Notes: generated from the letters alone by a model not told the origin. 64,000 bases of DNA from Vibrio gelatinilyticus (GCF_022836845.1 NZ_JAJNNZ010000018.1:1-64000); one strand, 5' to 3'; positions 1 to 9,086 are shown, counted from the first letter of the stretch. Program-made: numbers and translations.

Positions 1-17
1 TCCCGTCCACTCCGCCA
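1..17 (+). tRNA. tRNA-Asp, 3' end only (partial)
   Basis: The window opens inside a tRNA: the first bases form the end of a T-arm and an acceptor strand ending in CCA. They match the 3' end of a gammaproteobacterial tRNA-Asp. A tRNA-Asp followed by tRNA-Trp is the tail of some rRNA operons in enterobacteria, so an rRNA operon probably lies just to the left. The identity rests on only 17 bases. Confidence 0.6.
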
Positions 18-23
18 CTTATT

Positions 24-54
24 AAAAAACCTCGCTTAGAGCGAGGTTTTTTTT
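24..54 (+). terminator. Rho-independent terminator after tRNA-Asp
   Basis: A 6-bp GC-rich stem (CCTCGC/GCGAGG) with a 5-nt loop is followed by eight T. It would end the upstream rRNA/tRNA transcript, so the downstream tRNA-Trp needs its own promoter. Confidence 0.85.
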
Positions 55-65
55 CATCTAACATA

Positions 66-94
66 TTGATAATAAAATTTAATTACTTTATGTT
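66..94 (+). promoter_or_regulatory. Putative sigma70 promoter of tRNA-Trp
   Basis: TTGATA (66-71), a 17-bp spacer and TATGTT (89-94) lie between the terminator and the tRNA. The start would fall near 101, about 8 nt before the mature tRNA. Confidence 0.5.
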
Positions 95-108
95 AGTGAG
101 ACAAATTT

Positions 109-185
<77 letters not shown>

Positions 186-191
186 TTTTCG

Positions 192-221
192 AAGGCTCTG
201 ACTTAGGTCAGGGCCTTTTTT
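192..221 (+). terminator. Terminator after tRNA-Trp
   Basis: The 9-bp stem GGCTCTGAC/GTCAGGGCC (one G-T pair) with a 4-nt loop is followed by six T. Confidence 0.85.
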
Positions 222-370
222 GTTTCCTACTCACTTAAAATACACACCATCAATAGAAAATGAAGCCACTGGATCGTAAGCTGAGGCCTGATTCATTTTT
301 AAGCTATCATCATGTGACATCAGCTAACTGCTAAACTAATATCAACGAGAAAAAATAGAGAGGTAGTATT

Positions 371-706
371 ATGCTCCACTTACGTTTTCGTGCAGTTGAT
401 ACAGAGGTTATGAGTGCTTTGTCTATAGCATTAGTCGCAGAACTTCAGCAATTATTTCCAACCAGCTCTCTAGAAGATTTCACTTTTGAGTTGGTTTCTA
501 CGCAATTCTATAAGCAAGGTGATATATACCATGGTTCGCCGTTTGTTGAAGTCCTTTACGCCAACGTAACCCCAGTGGTACAGGACAAACTAGCCGAAGT
601 GATTACTCACAATGTGCAGTTGGCGGCAGGGCAAGATATTGATGTAACGGTGATTTTTACAGAATTCCATCCCGGAGTTTGTTATCTCAATGGAAAAAAA
701 CACTAA
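371..706 (+). CDS. DUF1904-like small protein
   Basis: A 111-residue protein without signal peptide or membrane segment. The start MLHLRFRAV, an EDFTFELVSTQF stretch and a C-terminal VTVIFTEF strand resemble the DUF1904 family of about 100-residue proteins, which I associate with a tautomerase-like fold; the function is not known. The start ATG is preceded by AGAGAGGTAG. It is a single gene: 707-917 downstream holds no gene that I can support. The family assignment comes from recall of the pattern, not from a search. Confidence 0.7.
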   Translation: MLHLRFRAVDTEVMSALSIALVAELQQLFPTSSLEDFTFELVSTQFYKQGDIYHGSPFVEVLYANVTPVVQDKLAEVITHNVQLAAGQDIDVTVIFTEFHPGVCYLNGKKH

Positions 707-917
707 CTTTTTAGACTCTCAATTTTGCAACACTACTGATCGGCAATATCAACTATGTTTATTGATAATTAGTGGATTAGTCTACATTGGTTGTGGATTA
801 AGGCTTACATGTCTTCATTTTTCTCAAATCTGTAATGTCTTGCGGTATTCAAAAGTAACTTTTCTGCTTACTTGTTGGTCTATGTCGGGCCAAAATATTA
901 AGGTAAGGAATACTTTT

Positions 918-1226
918 ATGACGATGATTTCAGCAAAACAGTTTGCGCATTGGCTCAAAGACCGTTTTTCTTCACAAGAGTCAGGTGTGGTGTTAACGAG
1001 AGAGGACATTACTCATTTGTCTGGTAGGCAGACCGTCGCTCTTAGTTACATCAATGACATTCACTATGAACTTATGCAATACAACATCGCATTCGTGACA
1101 GACGCTAGTCGGGATAAGTTCTTTTTGATCCCAATCGGTGGTGCTGAGGATTGGCGGGCAACCCTAGAGCATCAGTACGAGCGAGAGTTGTATTGTAATG
1201 TGTTCCCAATGGATAAATCAGGCTAA
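918..1226 (+). CDS. Conserved-looking hypothetical protein
   Basis: A 102-residue soluble protein beginning MTMISAKQFAHWL. The open frame continues upstream to 690, but AGGTAAGGA 8 nt before the ATG at 918 marks this start, and the upstream extension reads like non-coding sequence. It is rich in aromatic and charged residues (YINDIHYELMQYNIAF, a C-terminal ERELYCNVFP) and has no signal peptide. I do not recognise the family. It ends just before a bidirectional terminator shared with ilvY. Confidence 0.7.
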   Translation: MTMISAKQFAHWLKDRFSSQESGVVLTREDITHLSGRQTVALSYINDIHYELMQYNIAFVTDASRDKFFLIPIGGAEDWRATLEHQYERELYCNVFPMDKSG

Positions 1227-1257
1227 CAATCAGCTAAAATGCTTATTGGCTAAATGA

Positions 1258-1291
1258 AAGCAACCGGATTTTATCCTGGTTGCTTTTTTTT
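1258..1291. terminator. Bidirectional terminator between the 918-1226 gene and ilvY
   Basis: The stem AGCAACCGG/CCTGGTTGCT is flanked by a T-run on the plus strand and an A-rich flank that serves the minus strand. It sits between two converging genes. Confidence 0.85.
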
Positions 1292-2186
1292 AGCTTGTCG
1301 GTTGAATGTATGTTTTTTCCGCCACTTCCCAAAAAGCACTGATCAAAGGGGTAGTTAGTAATGACTTTTTGCATACGACGCCAAGCTTAAATGGCTTAAT
1401 TGACTCTAATTTAAGGCGCTGTATTTTGTCTCTAACTGGGCTATTTACAATAACGACTTCCGGTGCGATCCCCACGCCGCAACCAAGTGCAACCATACTA
1501 ACAATAGCCTCATGCCCTGAAACCTGGGCATAGATATTGGGTTTAATGCGCATTTTCTTAAACCAAGCATTGGCTCTTTCACGAGCTGTTCCTGCTTCGG
1601 GTACGATAAATGGGATCTTATTCCAATTGGGAACATCACCTTGTAACTCTTGAGCAAAATTGCTGACACCAATTGGAGCGATCACTGATAATGGTATCTC
1701 ACTGATTGTTTCGAAGTTTAGTCGTGCTGATAGTTGTTCGGGGCGAGCGGAAATTGCGATATCACATTGGTCATTTAATATCTTATCAATGGCTTGTGCC
1801 GGATCTCCGGTTGATATTTCAAATTCAATGTAGGGATAAAGAATGCGAAATTCTGCCAGCAGCTCTGGAAGATGGCTATAGCTGGCTGTCACTGAGCAAA
1901 AAAGGCGAATAGTACCTTTTAGCTCTAGCTCTCCGTGTTTACTATGTGCCTGAAACTGCTGCCATTCAGTGACAATGGACAGCGCAATGGGGAGTAGCTT
2001 TTGCCCTGCAACGGTAAGCTCGACAGAGCGATTGTCGCGAACCAGAAGACTCTGTCCAGCTTCCAGCTCTAATTTTTGTATTTGCCGACTTAACGCTGAT
2101 GGACTGATATGCATGGCGATGGCGGTTCGGCTAAAGTTTTTGCTTTCACATAAATGAATGAAAGTCTGTAGGCTTTTTATATTCAT
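1290..2186 (-). CDS. ilvY: LysR-type regulator IlvY
   Basis: This 298-residue LysR-family activator matches the usual IlvY length (297 in E. coli). The N-terminal winged helix-turn-helix MNIKSLQTFIHLCESKNFSR leads into SPSALSRQIQKLE; the rest is the periplasmic-binding-protein-like effector domain. It is read divergently from ilvC, the standard arrangement, in which IlvY senses acetolactate/acetohydroxybutyrate and activates ilvC. The frame stays open 22 codons further upstream, but the MNIKSLQTF start fits the family and leaves the candidate operators in non-coding DNA. Confidence 0.95.
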   Translation of the reverse strand: MNIKSLQTFIHLCESKNFSRTAIAMHISPSALSRQIQKLELEAGQSLLVRDNRSVELTVAGQKLLPIALSIVTEWQQFQAHSKHGELELKGTIRLFCSVTASYSHLPELLAEFRILYPYIEFEISTGDPAQAIDKILNDQCDIAISARPEQLSARLNFETISEIPLSVIAPIGVSNFAQELQGDVPNWNKIPFIVPEAGTARERANAWFKKMRIKPNIYAQVSGHEAIVSMVALGCGVGIAPEVVIVNSPVRDKIQRLKLESIKPFKLGVVCKKSLLTTPLISAFWEVAEKTYIQPTS

Positions 2187-2205
2187 AGAGTTAAAGATAA
2201 ATGTA

Positions 2206-2222
2206 ATTGCATTATTTGCAAT
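2206..2222. promoter_or_regulatory. Putative IlvY operator 1
   Basis: ATTGCA and TGCAAT form a perfect 6-bp inverted repeat around TTATT, containing the T-N11-A signature of LysR-type sites. It lies 20 bp upstream of the ilvY start, where IlvY would both repress itself and activate ilvC. Confidence 0.6.
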
Positions 2223-2228
2223 AACTAT

Positions 2229-2245
2229 TTGTGAATATATCACTT
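2229..2245. promoter_or_regulatory. Putative IlvY operator 2
   Basis: GTGA-ATATA-TCAC is a second, weaker T-N11-A inverted repeat, 23-24 bp (about two helical turns) from the first. Tandem operators are the known arrangement for IlvY. A possible ilvC promoter follows: poor -35 TTTAAG (2244-2249) and TACTAT (2267-2272), 17 bp apart. Confidence 0.45.
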
Positions 2246-2280
2246 TAAGCAACGATAAAGCTGAATTACTATGGGCTTAT

Positions 2281-2295
2281 TCGACACAGTGTCGA
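2281..2295. repeat. Palindrome in the ilvC leader
   Basis: TCGACAC-A-GTGTCGA: perfect 7-bp arms around one base, 35 nt before the ilvC start codon and just after the inferred -10. It could be an operator or a short mRNA structure; no known IlvY site has this sequence to my knowledge. Confidence 0.5.
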
Positions 2296-2329
2296 CACTA
2301 TGGATAGAATTCAACAGGAGAGCCCTGCT

Positions 2330-3814
2330 ATGGCTAATTATTTCAACACTCTTAACCTTCGTCAGCAATTAGACCAACTTGGTCGTTGTCGTTTTATGGA
2401 TCGCTCTGAATTTACAACAGAAGCCGACTACCTAAAAGGTAAGAAAGTCGTCATCGTTGGTTGTGGTGCTCAGGGGCTGAACCAAGGTCTAAATATGCGT
2501 GACTCGGGTCTAGACGTTTCTTATGCGCTACGTCAGGCAGCGATTGATGAGCAACGTCAGTCGTTCAAAAATGCTAAAGACAATGGTTTTTCTGTAGGTA
2601 GCTACGAAGATCTAATTCCTCAAGCAGACCTAGTTGTTAACCTTACTCCAGACAAACAACACACCAATGTTGTTGAAACGGTCATGCCGCTAATGAAAGA
2701 CGGCGCTGCACTAGGTTACTCACACGGCTTCAATATCGTTGAAGAAGGTATGCAAATCCGTAAAGATCTAACGGTTGTTATGGTGGCTCCTAAGTGTCCA
2801 GGTACAGAGGTTCGCGAAGAATATAAGCGTGGCTTTGGTGTTCCAACATTGATCGCCGTGCACCCAGAGAATGACCCTCAAGGTGAAGGTCTTGAAATTG
2901 CGAAAGCGTGGGCTGCTGCGACTGGTGGCCACCGAGCTGGTGTTCTAGAGTCTTCATTTGTTGCTGAAGTTAAGTCTGACCTTATGGGTGAACAAACTAT
3001 CCTTTGTGGTATGTTGCAAGCTGGTTCAATCGTATGCTACGAGAAGATGATTGCTGACGGAATTGAACCTGGCTATGCAGGTAAACTGCTGCAGTATGGT
3101 TGGGAAACCATCACGGAAGCTTTAAAGTTTGGTGGCATCACTCACATGATGGATCGTCTATCCAACCCTGCAAAAGTTAAAGCGTTTGATTTGTCTGAAG
3201 AGCTAAAAGATCTAATGCGTCCGCTTTACAACAAACACATGGATGACATCATCAGCGGCCACTTTTCTAGCACAATGATGGCTGACTGGGCAAATGACGA
3301 CGCGAACCTATTCGGTTGGCGTGAAGAAACGGGTGAAACTGCATTCGAAAACTACCCAGCAAGCGATGTTGAAATTTCTGAGCAAGAATACTTCGACAAT
3401 GGCATCGTAATGGTCGCAATGGTTCGAGCTGGTGTTGAGTTGGCATTTGAAGCAATGACAGCGTCAGGTATCATTGATGAGTCGGCTTACTATGAGTCAC
3501 TTCACGAATTACCGTTGATTGCTAACACCGTAGCTCGTAAGCGTCTATACGAAATGAACGTTGTAATTTCTGACACAGCTGAGTACGGTAACTACCTATT
3601 TGCTAACGTAGCAACACCACTTCTTCGTGAGAAATTTATGCCTTCAATCGGGACTGATGTTATTGGCCGAGGTCTAGGTGAAACTTCAAATCAGGTTGAT
3701 AATGCAAAACTGATTGAAGTAAACGAAGCTGTTCGTAACCATCCTGTAGAATACATCGGTGAAGAGTTGCGTGGTTATATGACGGATATGAAGCGTATCG
3801 CCGTTGGTGGCTAA
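2330..3814 (+). CDS. ilvC: Ketol-acid reductoisomerase IlvC
   Basis: IlvC converts acetolactate and acetohydroxybutyrate to dihydroxy acids with NADPH and Mg2+, the second shared step of valine/isoleucine synthesis. At 494 residues it is the long class II form (E. coli 491). The N-terminal Rossmann motif VVIVGCGAQGLNQG and the metal-site and knotted-domain stretches (GYSHGFN, APKCPGTEVREEY, SDLMGEQTILCG, ESLHELPLIANT) are intact. The start at MANYF matches E. coli and follows an AGGAGA box; ten upstream in-frame codons are excluded. Divergent from ilvY and probably IlvY-activated. Confidence 0.98.
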   Translation: MANYFNTLNLRQQLDQLGRCRFMDRSEFTTEADYLKGKKVVIVGCGAQGLNQGLNMRDSGLDVSYALRQAAIDEQRQSFKNAKDNGFSVGSYEDLIPQADLVVNLTPDKQHTNVVETVMPLMKDGAALGYSHGFNIVEEGMQIRKDLTVVMVAPKCPGTEVREEYKRGFGVPTLIAVHPENDPQGEGLEIAKAWAAATGGHRAGVLESSFVAEVKSDLMGEQTILCGMLQAGSIVCYEKMIADGIEPGYAGKLLQYGWETITEALKFGGITHMMDRLSNPAKVKAFDLSEELKDLMRPLYNKHMDDIISGHFSSTMMADWANDDANLFGWREETGETAFENYPASDVEISEQEYFDNGIVMVAMVRAGVELAFEAMTASGIIDESAYYESLHELPLIANTVARKRLYEMNVVISDTAEYGNYLFANVATPLLREKFMPSIGTDVIGRGLGETSNQVDNAKLIEVNEAVRNHPVEYIGEELRGYMTDMKRIAVGG

Positions 3815-3831
3815 TAAGCTTGAATAATAGC

Positions 3832-3866
3832 AAAAGGCTTAGTTGAGATGACTAAGCCTTTTTTGT
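3832..3866. terminator. Bidirectional terminator ilvC/ubiK
   Basis: AAAAGGCTTAGT pairs with GACTAAGCCTTTT across a 6-nt loop, with a T-run on the plus strand and an A-run that serves the minus strand. Confidence 0.9.
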
Positions 3867-3868
3867 TT

Positions 3869-4120
3869 TTATTTTTCAGAAAGTCTGTTCTCAAGCTCTT
3901 CGAGCTTTTTTTCCATTTCTGTCAGTTTTTGACGAGTACGCAGTAGTACTTGAGTTTGCACGTCAAACTCTTCGCGACTCACCACGTCTAGCTTATTGAG
4001 TTGACCTTGGATCACTTGGCGAACTTTCTGATCTACATCGGCACCGAGGTCTTTTACTGGCTGTGGCATTGAATCGTGGATTTGCTTAGCAACTTGCTCT
4101 AGCTTTTTTGGATCAAACAT
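3869..4120 (-). CDS. ubiK: Ubiquinone biosynthesis accessory factor UbiK
   Basis: An 83-residue protein of the YqiC/UbiK family, which assists the late ubiquinone enzyme complex (UbiJ partner) under aerobic conditions. It opens MFDPKKLEQVAKQIHDSMP, typical of the family, and ends in a coiled coil (TEMEKKLEELENRLSEK) expected to mediate oligomerisation. No signal peptide. It converges on ilvC and is followed upstream by the terminator of the efflux operon, so it is probably monocistronic. Confidence 0.93.
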   Translation of the reverse strand: MFDPKKLEQVAKQIHDSMPQPVKDLGADVDQKVRQVIQGQLNKLDVVSREEFDVQTQVLLRTRQKLTEMEKKLEELENRLSEK

Positions 4121-4182
4121 ACGTTAAAGCTCCTATCTATTTACTGCCTATTCTATGTAATTGTTCCATATAACAGCAATAA

Positions 4183-4206
4183 AAAAGGCCACAATTGTGG
4201 CCTTTC
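4183..4206. terminator. Terminator of the efflux operon
   Basis: AAAGGCCAC-AATT-GTGGCCTTT is a symmetric GC-rich hairpin just after the RND pump gene. Its arms carry A/T tails usable in either direction. Confidence 0.8.
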
Positions 4207-4227
4207 GTGAGTGAGTTAGCGAAACCG

Positions 4228-7200
4228 CTAGCGACTTTCGTTCATTTCTCTATGCACAGCTTTGACTTCGTCAATGCGTGCAAGCTTTTCCAAATCCTTG
4301 TCTTCAACAAAAACCGGTAGAGGCTTATGTTTCTCGGCAAGGTAGGTATAAATTACCGGTAGTACGAAGAGTGTAAACAGTGTACCAATCGCCAAACCTG
4401 ATACGATTACAATACCAATACTAAAGCGTTGTGCTGCACCAGCGCCTGTCGCATACATCAACGGGATCAGACCTGCAATCATAGCAGCTGTTGTCATTAG
4501 AATTGGGCGCAAACGTACCTTCGCCGCTTCCATGACAGCTTCCATACGGTTCTTGTGATTATGCAGTTGCTCTTCTTTCGCCACTTCGCAAATCAAGATA
4601 CCGTGCTTGGTGATTAAGCCTACCAGCGTGATCAGCCCGACCTGAGAGTATATGTTCATCGTGGCAGCTCCCCAGGCTAAGGCAATCAAAGCACCACAAA
4701 TAGCGAGTGGTACAGAAACCATGATAACCAGCGGATCTTTGACCGACTCGAACTGAATCGCCAATACTAGGAATATAATCGCCAGTGCTAGACCAAAAGT
4801 CGCATACAGGGCGCTTCCTTCTGTGACGTACTGACGTGATTCACCCATGTAGTCATGGTTGTAACCACTTGGAAGTTTAGACTCTGCGGTTGACTCAAAC
4901 CAAGCAATCGCATCCCCCATCGCCGTCCCCGGCGCTGGAACGGCACCAATGGTGGCAGAATTTAGCTGGTTAAAGTGAGGAAGGGCGCGAGGCTCCGCAA
5001 CCACATCAATGCTAATTAAACTGCCAAGTGGGATCATTTCACCGTCATCAGAGCGAACAAAGTAACTGTTCATCGATTCTGGGTTTAAGCGATAACGACG
5101 CTCTACTTGTGGGATCACTTCGTATGAGCGGCCATTTAGGTCGATACGGTTAACATACCCATCAGCCATCATGGTGCTCAACGTAATACCGATGTCTTGC
5201 ATCGTTACTCCGTACGCACCTGCCATATCCTTGTCGATATTGATTTTCATCGTGGCAGAGTCGTAGTTCAAATCCAAATTAGAGTATACAAACATTGCAT
5301 TACGTTGTACTTCCGTCAGCACTTCAGTCGCAATGGTAAATAGACTTTCAAAACTATTTGGAGTCGTGATGACAAATTGAATTGGCAGTCCTGAACCAGC
5401 ACCTGGCAACTCTGGCATTTGGAAGGCAGTTACCGCCATTCCAGGGATGTTACTCACCAACTGGCCCACTCGATTAGTCACTTCTGCTTGGCTTGCTTCA
5501 CGCTGGCTCCAAGGAACCATAGAGGCAATGCCGAAAGCTTGGTTTGAGTTTGGTACACCAGTAAATACCTGAGCAAACTTCACTTCTGGCTGTTCTGCCA
5601 AAATCTCATTTACGTCATTCATGGTGTTTTGTAGGTAGTCTAGGTTGGCGTTTGATGGGCCCGTACCCATTAACATCACAACCCCTTTGTCTTCTGATGG
5701 TGCTAGTTCACTAGGAATGAACTTAAACAGCATCGGTAGAGTACCGAACACAATAATCGCAAAGGCAATGATAACCGGGCGGTGTTGCATGACAGCGACA
5801 AGCATTTTCTCATAGCGTGTGGTCATTTTGTCCAGTACTCGGTGTACTGTTTTTTCGAAGCGGCTTGGTTTTTCGTTGGCCTTAAGCATCTTAGAGCACA
5901 TCATTGGTGACAGAGTCAGCGCTACAATGCCCGACACAAATACCGCGCCTGCTAGAGTCAAAGCGAATTCTTTAAACAATGAGCCAGTAATACCACCCAT
6001 CATCGCTATAGGAGCGTATACCGCACCTAAGGTCAGTGTCATTGCAATGACAGGAACTGCGATTTCACGGGTACCTATGATCGCGGCTCGAAACGGTGAT
6101 TCGCCGAGCTTAATATGGCGGTCCACATTTTCAAGAACGACGATGGCATCATCGACCACCAGGCCGATAGCAAGAACCATTGCCAGCAGGGTCATAAGGT
6201 TCCATGAGAAACCCATTCCTTGCATCACCATGGCAACACCAATCAATGACAGTGGAATCGTCACAATAGGAATGATGACAGCTCTGAAAGAACCTAAGAA
6301 TACGGTGATGACCACCAATACGATGAGCGCTGCTTCTAGAATAGTCTTGATAACTTCATTGATAGACTCATTGATGGCAATCGTTGAGTCGTACATGACG
6401 TTCATTTTTATGTTGCTAGGTAGGTTTCGTTCTAGCTCTGGCAGCATTGCCATGACATCAGCGGCGATGTTTATTGGGTTTGCACTTGGTGCCGCGTTAA
6501 TTGCCGTTACTACGGCTTCCTCTCCGTTGGCACTAGCACGATAAACATCGTGGCTTTTCTCTAGCGTCACTTTAGCAATATCGCCTAAACGGATCACCTC
6601 TCCGTCGCCAGCTTTAATCACTAGGTTACTGAGCTCGTTGGTAGTAGATACTTGTGTATCGGCACTGCCGTTATACAGTACAAACTCGCCAGTGGCTTGT
6701 CCTGCTGCTGACTGGTAGTTGTTGGCGTTGAGAACGCCCATGATATCCGCTGCGGTGAGTTTTAGAGCGCCCATTTTGGCAGGGTCTAACCAGACACGTA
6801 GAGCGTATTTCATGCCCCCATAGAGATCGACTTTAGAGACCCCATTAACGGTAAACAGCTGTGGATTAACAACACGCTCAAGGTAATCGGTAATTTGGCT
6901 AGAAGCCAGTTCATTACTGGTAAAGCCAATATACAGAACTGCAGTTGTTGAGCCCGTCGACATGGTTACCGTTGGGTCTTCCGATTCCTTTGGCAGTTGA
7001 GAACGTACAGAGTTTGTCTTAGCAAGAATATCAGACAACGCCGCATTAGGGTCGGTGTTGAGCTTCATTGTTACCGTAATCGTTGACTTACCCATCACCG
7101 ATTGCGAGGTCATAAAGTCAATATTGTCGGCCTGAGCGACAGCTTGCTCTAACGGTTGGGTAATGAAGCCTTGAATAAGGTCCGCACTGGCACCGTAATA

Positions 7201-7350
7201 ACTGGTTGTGACGGTCACAACAGTGTTGGTCATTTCTGGATATTCACGAACCTGCATCTTGAAAATTGCTTGTAGACCAAGCAAAGCAATCAAAAAACTG
7301 ATCGAAATCGCCAGAACTGGACGTTTTATGAAAACATCAGTAAAGCGCAT
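4228..7350 (-). CDS. vexB: RND multidrug efflux pump (VexB-like)
   Basis: A 1040-residue inner-membrane proton/drug antiporter of the AcrB superfamily. Features: the N-terminal FIKRPVLAISISFLIALLG helix, two large periplasmic loops, the TM4 proton-relay pair in AIGLVVDDAIVVLENV, and the TM10 lysine in LITKHGILICEV. It is last in a tetR-MFP-RND operon, 11 bp after the adaptor gene. No outer-membrane channel gene is present, so it probably shares a TolC homologue. The position next to ilvC and the sequence fit vexAB of V. cholerae, which exports bile acids, detergents and antibiotics; the symbol rests on recall and synteny. Confidence 0.9.
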   Translation of the reverse strand: MRFTDVFIKRPVLAISISFLIALLGLQAIFKMQVREYPEMTNTVVTVTTSYYGASADLIQGFITQPLEQAVAQADNIDFMTSQSVMGKSTITVTMKLNTDPNAALSDILAKTNSVRSQLPKESEDPTVTMSTGSTTAVLYIGFTSNELASSQITDYLERVVNPQLFTVNGVSKVDLYGGMKYALRVWLDPAKMGALKLTAADIMGVLNANNYQSAAGQATGEFVLYNGSADTQVSTTNELSNLVIKAGDGEVIRLGDIAKVTLEKSHDVYRASANGEEAVVTAINAAPSANPINIAADVMAMLPELERNLPSNIKMNVMYDSTIAINESINEVIKTILEAALIVLVVITVFLGSFRAVIIPIVTIPLSLIGVAMVMQGMGFSWNLMTLLAMVLAIGLVVDDAIVVLENVDRHIKLGESPFRAAIIGTREIAVPVIAMTLTLGAVYAPIAMMGGITGSLFKEFALTLAGAVFVSGIVALTLSPMMCSKMLKANEKPSRFEKTVHRVLDKMTTRYEKMLVAVMQHRPVIIAFAIIVFGTLPMLFKFIPSELAPSEDKGVVMLMGTGPSNANLDYLQNTMNDVNEILAEQPEVKFAQVFTGVPNSNQAFGIASMVPWSQREASQAEVTNRVGQLVSNIPGMAVTAFQMPELPGAGSGLPIQFVITTPNSFESLFTIATEVLTEVQRNAMFVYSNLDLNYDSATMKINIDKDMAGAYGVTMQDIGITLSTMMADGYVNRIDLNGRSYEVIPQVERRYRLNPESMNSYFVRSDDGEMIPLGSLISIDVVAEPRALPHFNQLNSATIGAVPAPGTAMGDAIAWFESTAESKLPSGYNHDYMGESRQYVTEGSALYATFGLALAIIFLVLAIQFESVKDPLVIMVSVPLAICGALIALAWGAATMNIYSQVGLITLVGLITKHGILICEVAKEEQLHNHKNRMEAVMEAAKVRLRPILMTTAAMIAGLIPLMYATGAGAAQRFSIGIVIVSGLAIGTLFTLFVLPVIYTYLAEKHKPLPVFVEDKDLEKLARIDEVKAVHREMNESR

Positions 7351-7361
7351 ATTACCTCCAA

Positions 7362-8468
7362 TTACAGCATCGGTGTTTCGGCTGGAGGAGTTGTAGCATC
7401 ACTCTCAACAACACGAACCTTTGCGCCATTACTTAAACGAACCTGACCAGAGGTCACGACCGTATCACCCTCTTTAATACCTTGTAAGATATGAGCAATA
7501 TCTTCAGCACGCTCGCCGACTTTGACGACTGTTTGCTTAACGCGCTTTTCACCATCGACATCTTCTAGGACGTAAACATTGTCGCCATATAATGTGAAAG
7601 TAATGGCCGTCTGTGGCAGCGTGACCTGATTTTCGATCTTAGGCAAAATGATATTGGCGCGAGCGAACATGCCACTACGTAGCTTGCCATCGTTATTCGG
7701 GATGTCAGCTTGCACTTGGATCAAGCCGCTTTGTACGCTAACAGCAGGTTCGATCGCACTGATTGAGCCTTTAAATGGTCGGTTAGGGTAAGCGTCGACA
7801 AAAATATCCACATCTTGACCAATAGAAATACGAGAAAAATCCGTTTGGGGCACGGTAAAACGCAGTTTCATCACGCTAATATCTTCAAGTCGCACGATGC
7901 GATCGCTTGGTTGCAAATATTGGCCAAGGAACACATTTCGAATGCCCACGACACCAGAAAATGGCGCGTTGATTTCACGGCGACTGATAGATGCTTTTAG
8001 GCTTTCTATGTCTGCAGAAAGGGAGTAAAAGTTAGCTTCTGCTTCATCAAACGCTTCTTTTGAGACAGACCCTTTACTAAACAAACCTTTATAGCGTTTA
8101 TATTTTGCTTGTGCGGCGGGTAGTCTGGCTTCGGCACTTCGTAGATTGGCCTTTTCAACGTCAGAGTCAAGTTGCAGCAGCAGCTGGCCTGTTTCAACTT
8201 GAGAACCAGAGGTGAAGGCTATTTTATCGATCACACCGCTGGTCTCTGAAGTCAGAGTTACGCCTTGGTTGGGTTCTACAAAACCAATCGCTTCAATAAC
8301 CGGCACCCAGTCGATGGTATCGACAGTGGTGACGGTGACAGGAAATTCAGGTTCAGGTCGGTTAGCCAAATACTCAGCGATTTTTTTCTGCTTGAACATA
8401 TTGAAACCTATCACGCTGCCAAATAGCAGTGTCACGATAAGTAACATGAAGATTGTCCATTTTTTCAT
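7362..8468 (-). CDS. vexA: Periplasmic adaptor of the RND pump (VexA-like)
   Basis: A 368-residue membrane-fusion protein linking the RND pump to an outer-membrane channel. An N-terminal membrane anchor (residues about 3-22) replaces a lipobox. It is followed by the lipoyl/barrel-sandwich halves (FVEPNQGVTLTSETSGVI, INAPFSGVVGIRNVFLGQYL), an intervening coiled-coil hairpin, and beta-barrel and membrane-proximal domains. It overlaps no neighbour but lies 18 bp after the tetR gene and 11 bp before the pump gene, in one operon. Confidence 0.9.
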   Translation of the reverse strand: MKKWTIFMLLIVTLLFGSVIGFNMFKQKKIAEYLANRPEPEFPVTVTTVDTIDWVPVIEAIGFVEPNQGVTLTSETSGVIDKIAFTSGSQVETGQLLLQLDSDVEKANLRSAEARLPAAQAKYKRYKGLFSKGSVSKEAFDEAEANFYSLSADIESLKASISRREINAPFSGVVGIRNVFLGQYLQPSDRIVRLEDISVMKLRFTVPQTDFSRISIGQDVDIFVDAYPNRPFKGSISAIEPAVSVQSGLIQVQADIPNNDGKLRSGMFARANIILPKIENQVTLPQTAITFTLYGDNVYVLEDVDGEKRVKQTVVKVGERAEDIAHILQGIKEGDTVVTSGQVRLSNGAKVRVVESDATTPPAETPML

Positions 8469-8486
8469 TCTGATTAGAACTCCAAC

Positions 8487-9071
8487 TTATTTGTGTTTTA
8501 TTATTGCATCCCAACTGGCTTCGATGGCGGAATCTAACGCCGCATCGTCCAAGTGATAGAACCCTTGAGAGTGTTTTCTGGCAAGAGACACGCTTGCTTC
8601 TAAGCTTAGCCCAGAGAGAATTTCATTATCGAGGTTTTTAAATACCCCCTGATTCTTTCCTTCTGTAAATAGTCGATCTATTTGGGCAAACATTCTCCGT
8701 TCTTGCTCCCTAATTGTTCGACTATTTTTAGAAGGAACAGAGTCGTACTGTGCTCTATTTTTCAATGCGTTGAGATCGTTGGCTGCGAGGTGCCAAATAT
8801 TCAACCACATTGTTCGATAACGCTCTTTCAAAGGTTTGTCTGTGGTGACGCCACGTTGTACAGCTTTTGCTATTTGCGAGGTGATAGTCATCCTTAACTC
8901 ATCAAGCAGGTGATCTTTATCTTCAAAGTAACGATAGATCGTGCCTGCAGCCACATTGGCTTCTTTGGCGAGCTTTTGCATCGACAAACCCTGAATACCT
9001 TGCTCTGCTACAATTTTATTGGCAGCACACAGTATCTGAGCTCGCTTATCCATATTGGTGTTATCTGTCAT
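8487..9071 (-). CDS. vexR: TetR-family repressor of the efflux operon (VexR-like)
   Basis: A 194-residue TetR regulator. The N-terminal helix-turn-helix runs LSMQKLAKEANVAAGTIYRYF at residues about 30-50 and the rest is the ligand-binding domain. The start at MTDNTNMDK follows an AGG box. An alternative in-frame ATG at 9104 would place coding sequence across the 24-bp palindromic operator, so it was rejected. The gene is first in the operon it probably represses, giving autoregulation. A vexR next to vexAB is known in V. cholerae. Confidence 0.88.
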   Translation of the reverse strand: MTDNTNMDKRAQILCAANKIVAEQGIQGLSMQKLAKEANVAAGTIYRYFEDKDHLLDELRMTITSQIAKAVQRGVTTDKPLKERYRTMWLNIWHLAANDLNALKNRAQYDSVPSKNSRTIREQERRMFAQIDRLFTEGKNQGVFKNLDNEILSGLSLEASVSLARKHSQGFYHLDDAALDSAIEASWDAIIKHK

Positions 9072-9086
9072 GTGATACCTGCCAAC

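Noticed and set aside
690..917. Upstream extension of the hypothetical gene at 918-1226
   Set aside because: The ribosome site AGGTAAGGA precedes the ATG at 918, and the extension overlaps the end of the previous gene and looks non-coding.
5819..6544. 241-codon open frame on the plus strand inside the RND pump gene
   Set aside because: It is antisense to strongly conserved pump sequence, has no ribosome site and reads as low-complexity T/A/I-rich shadow protein.
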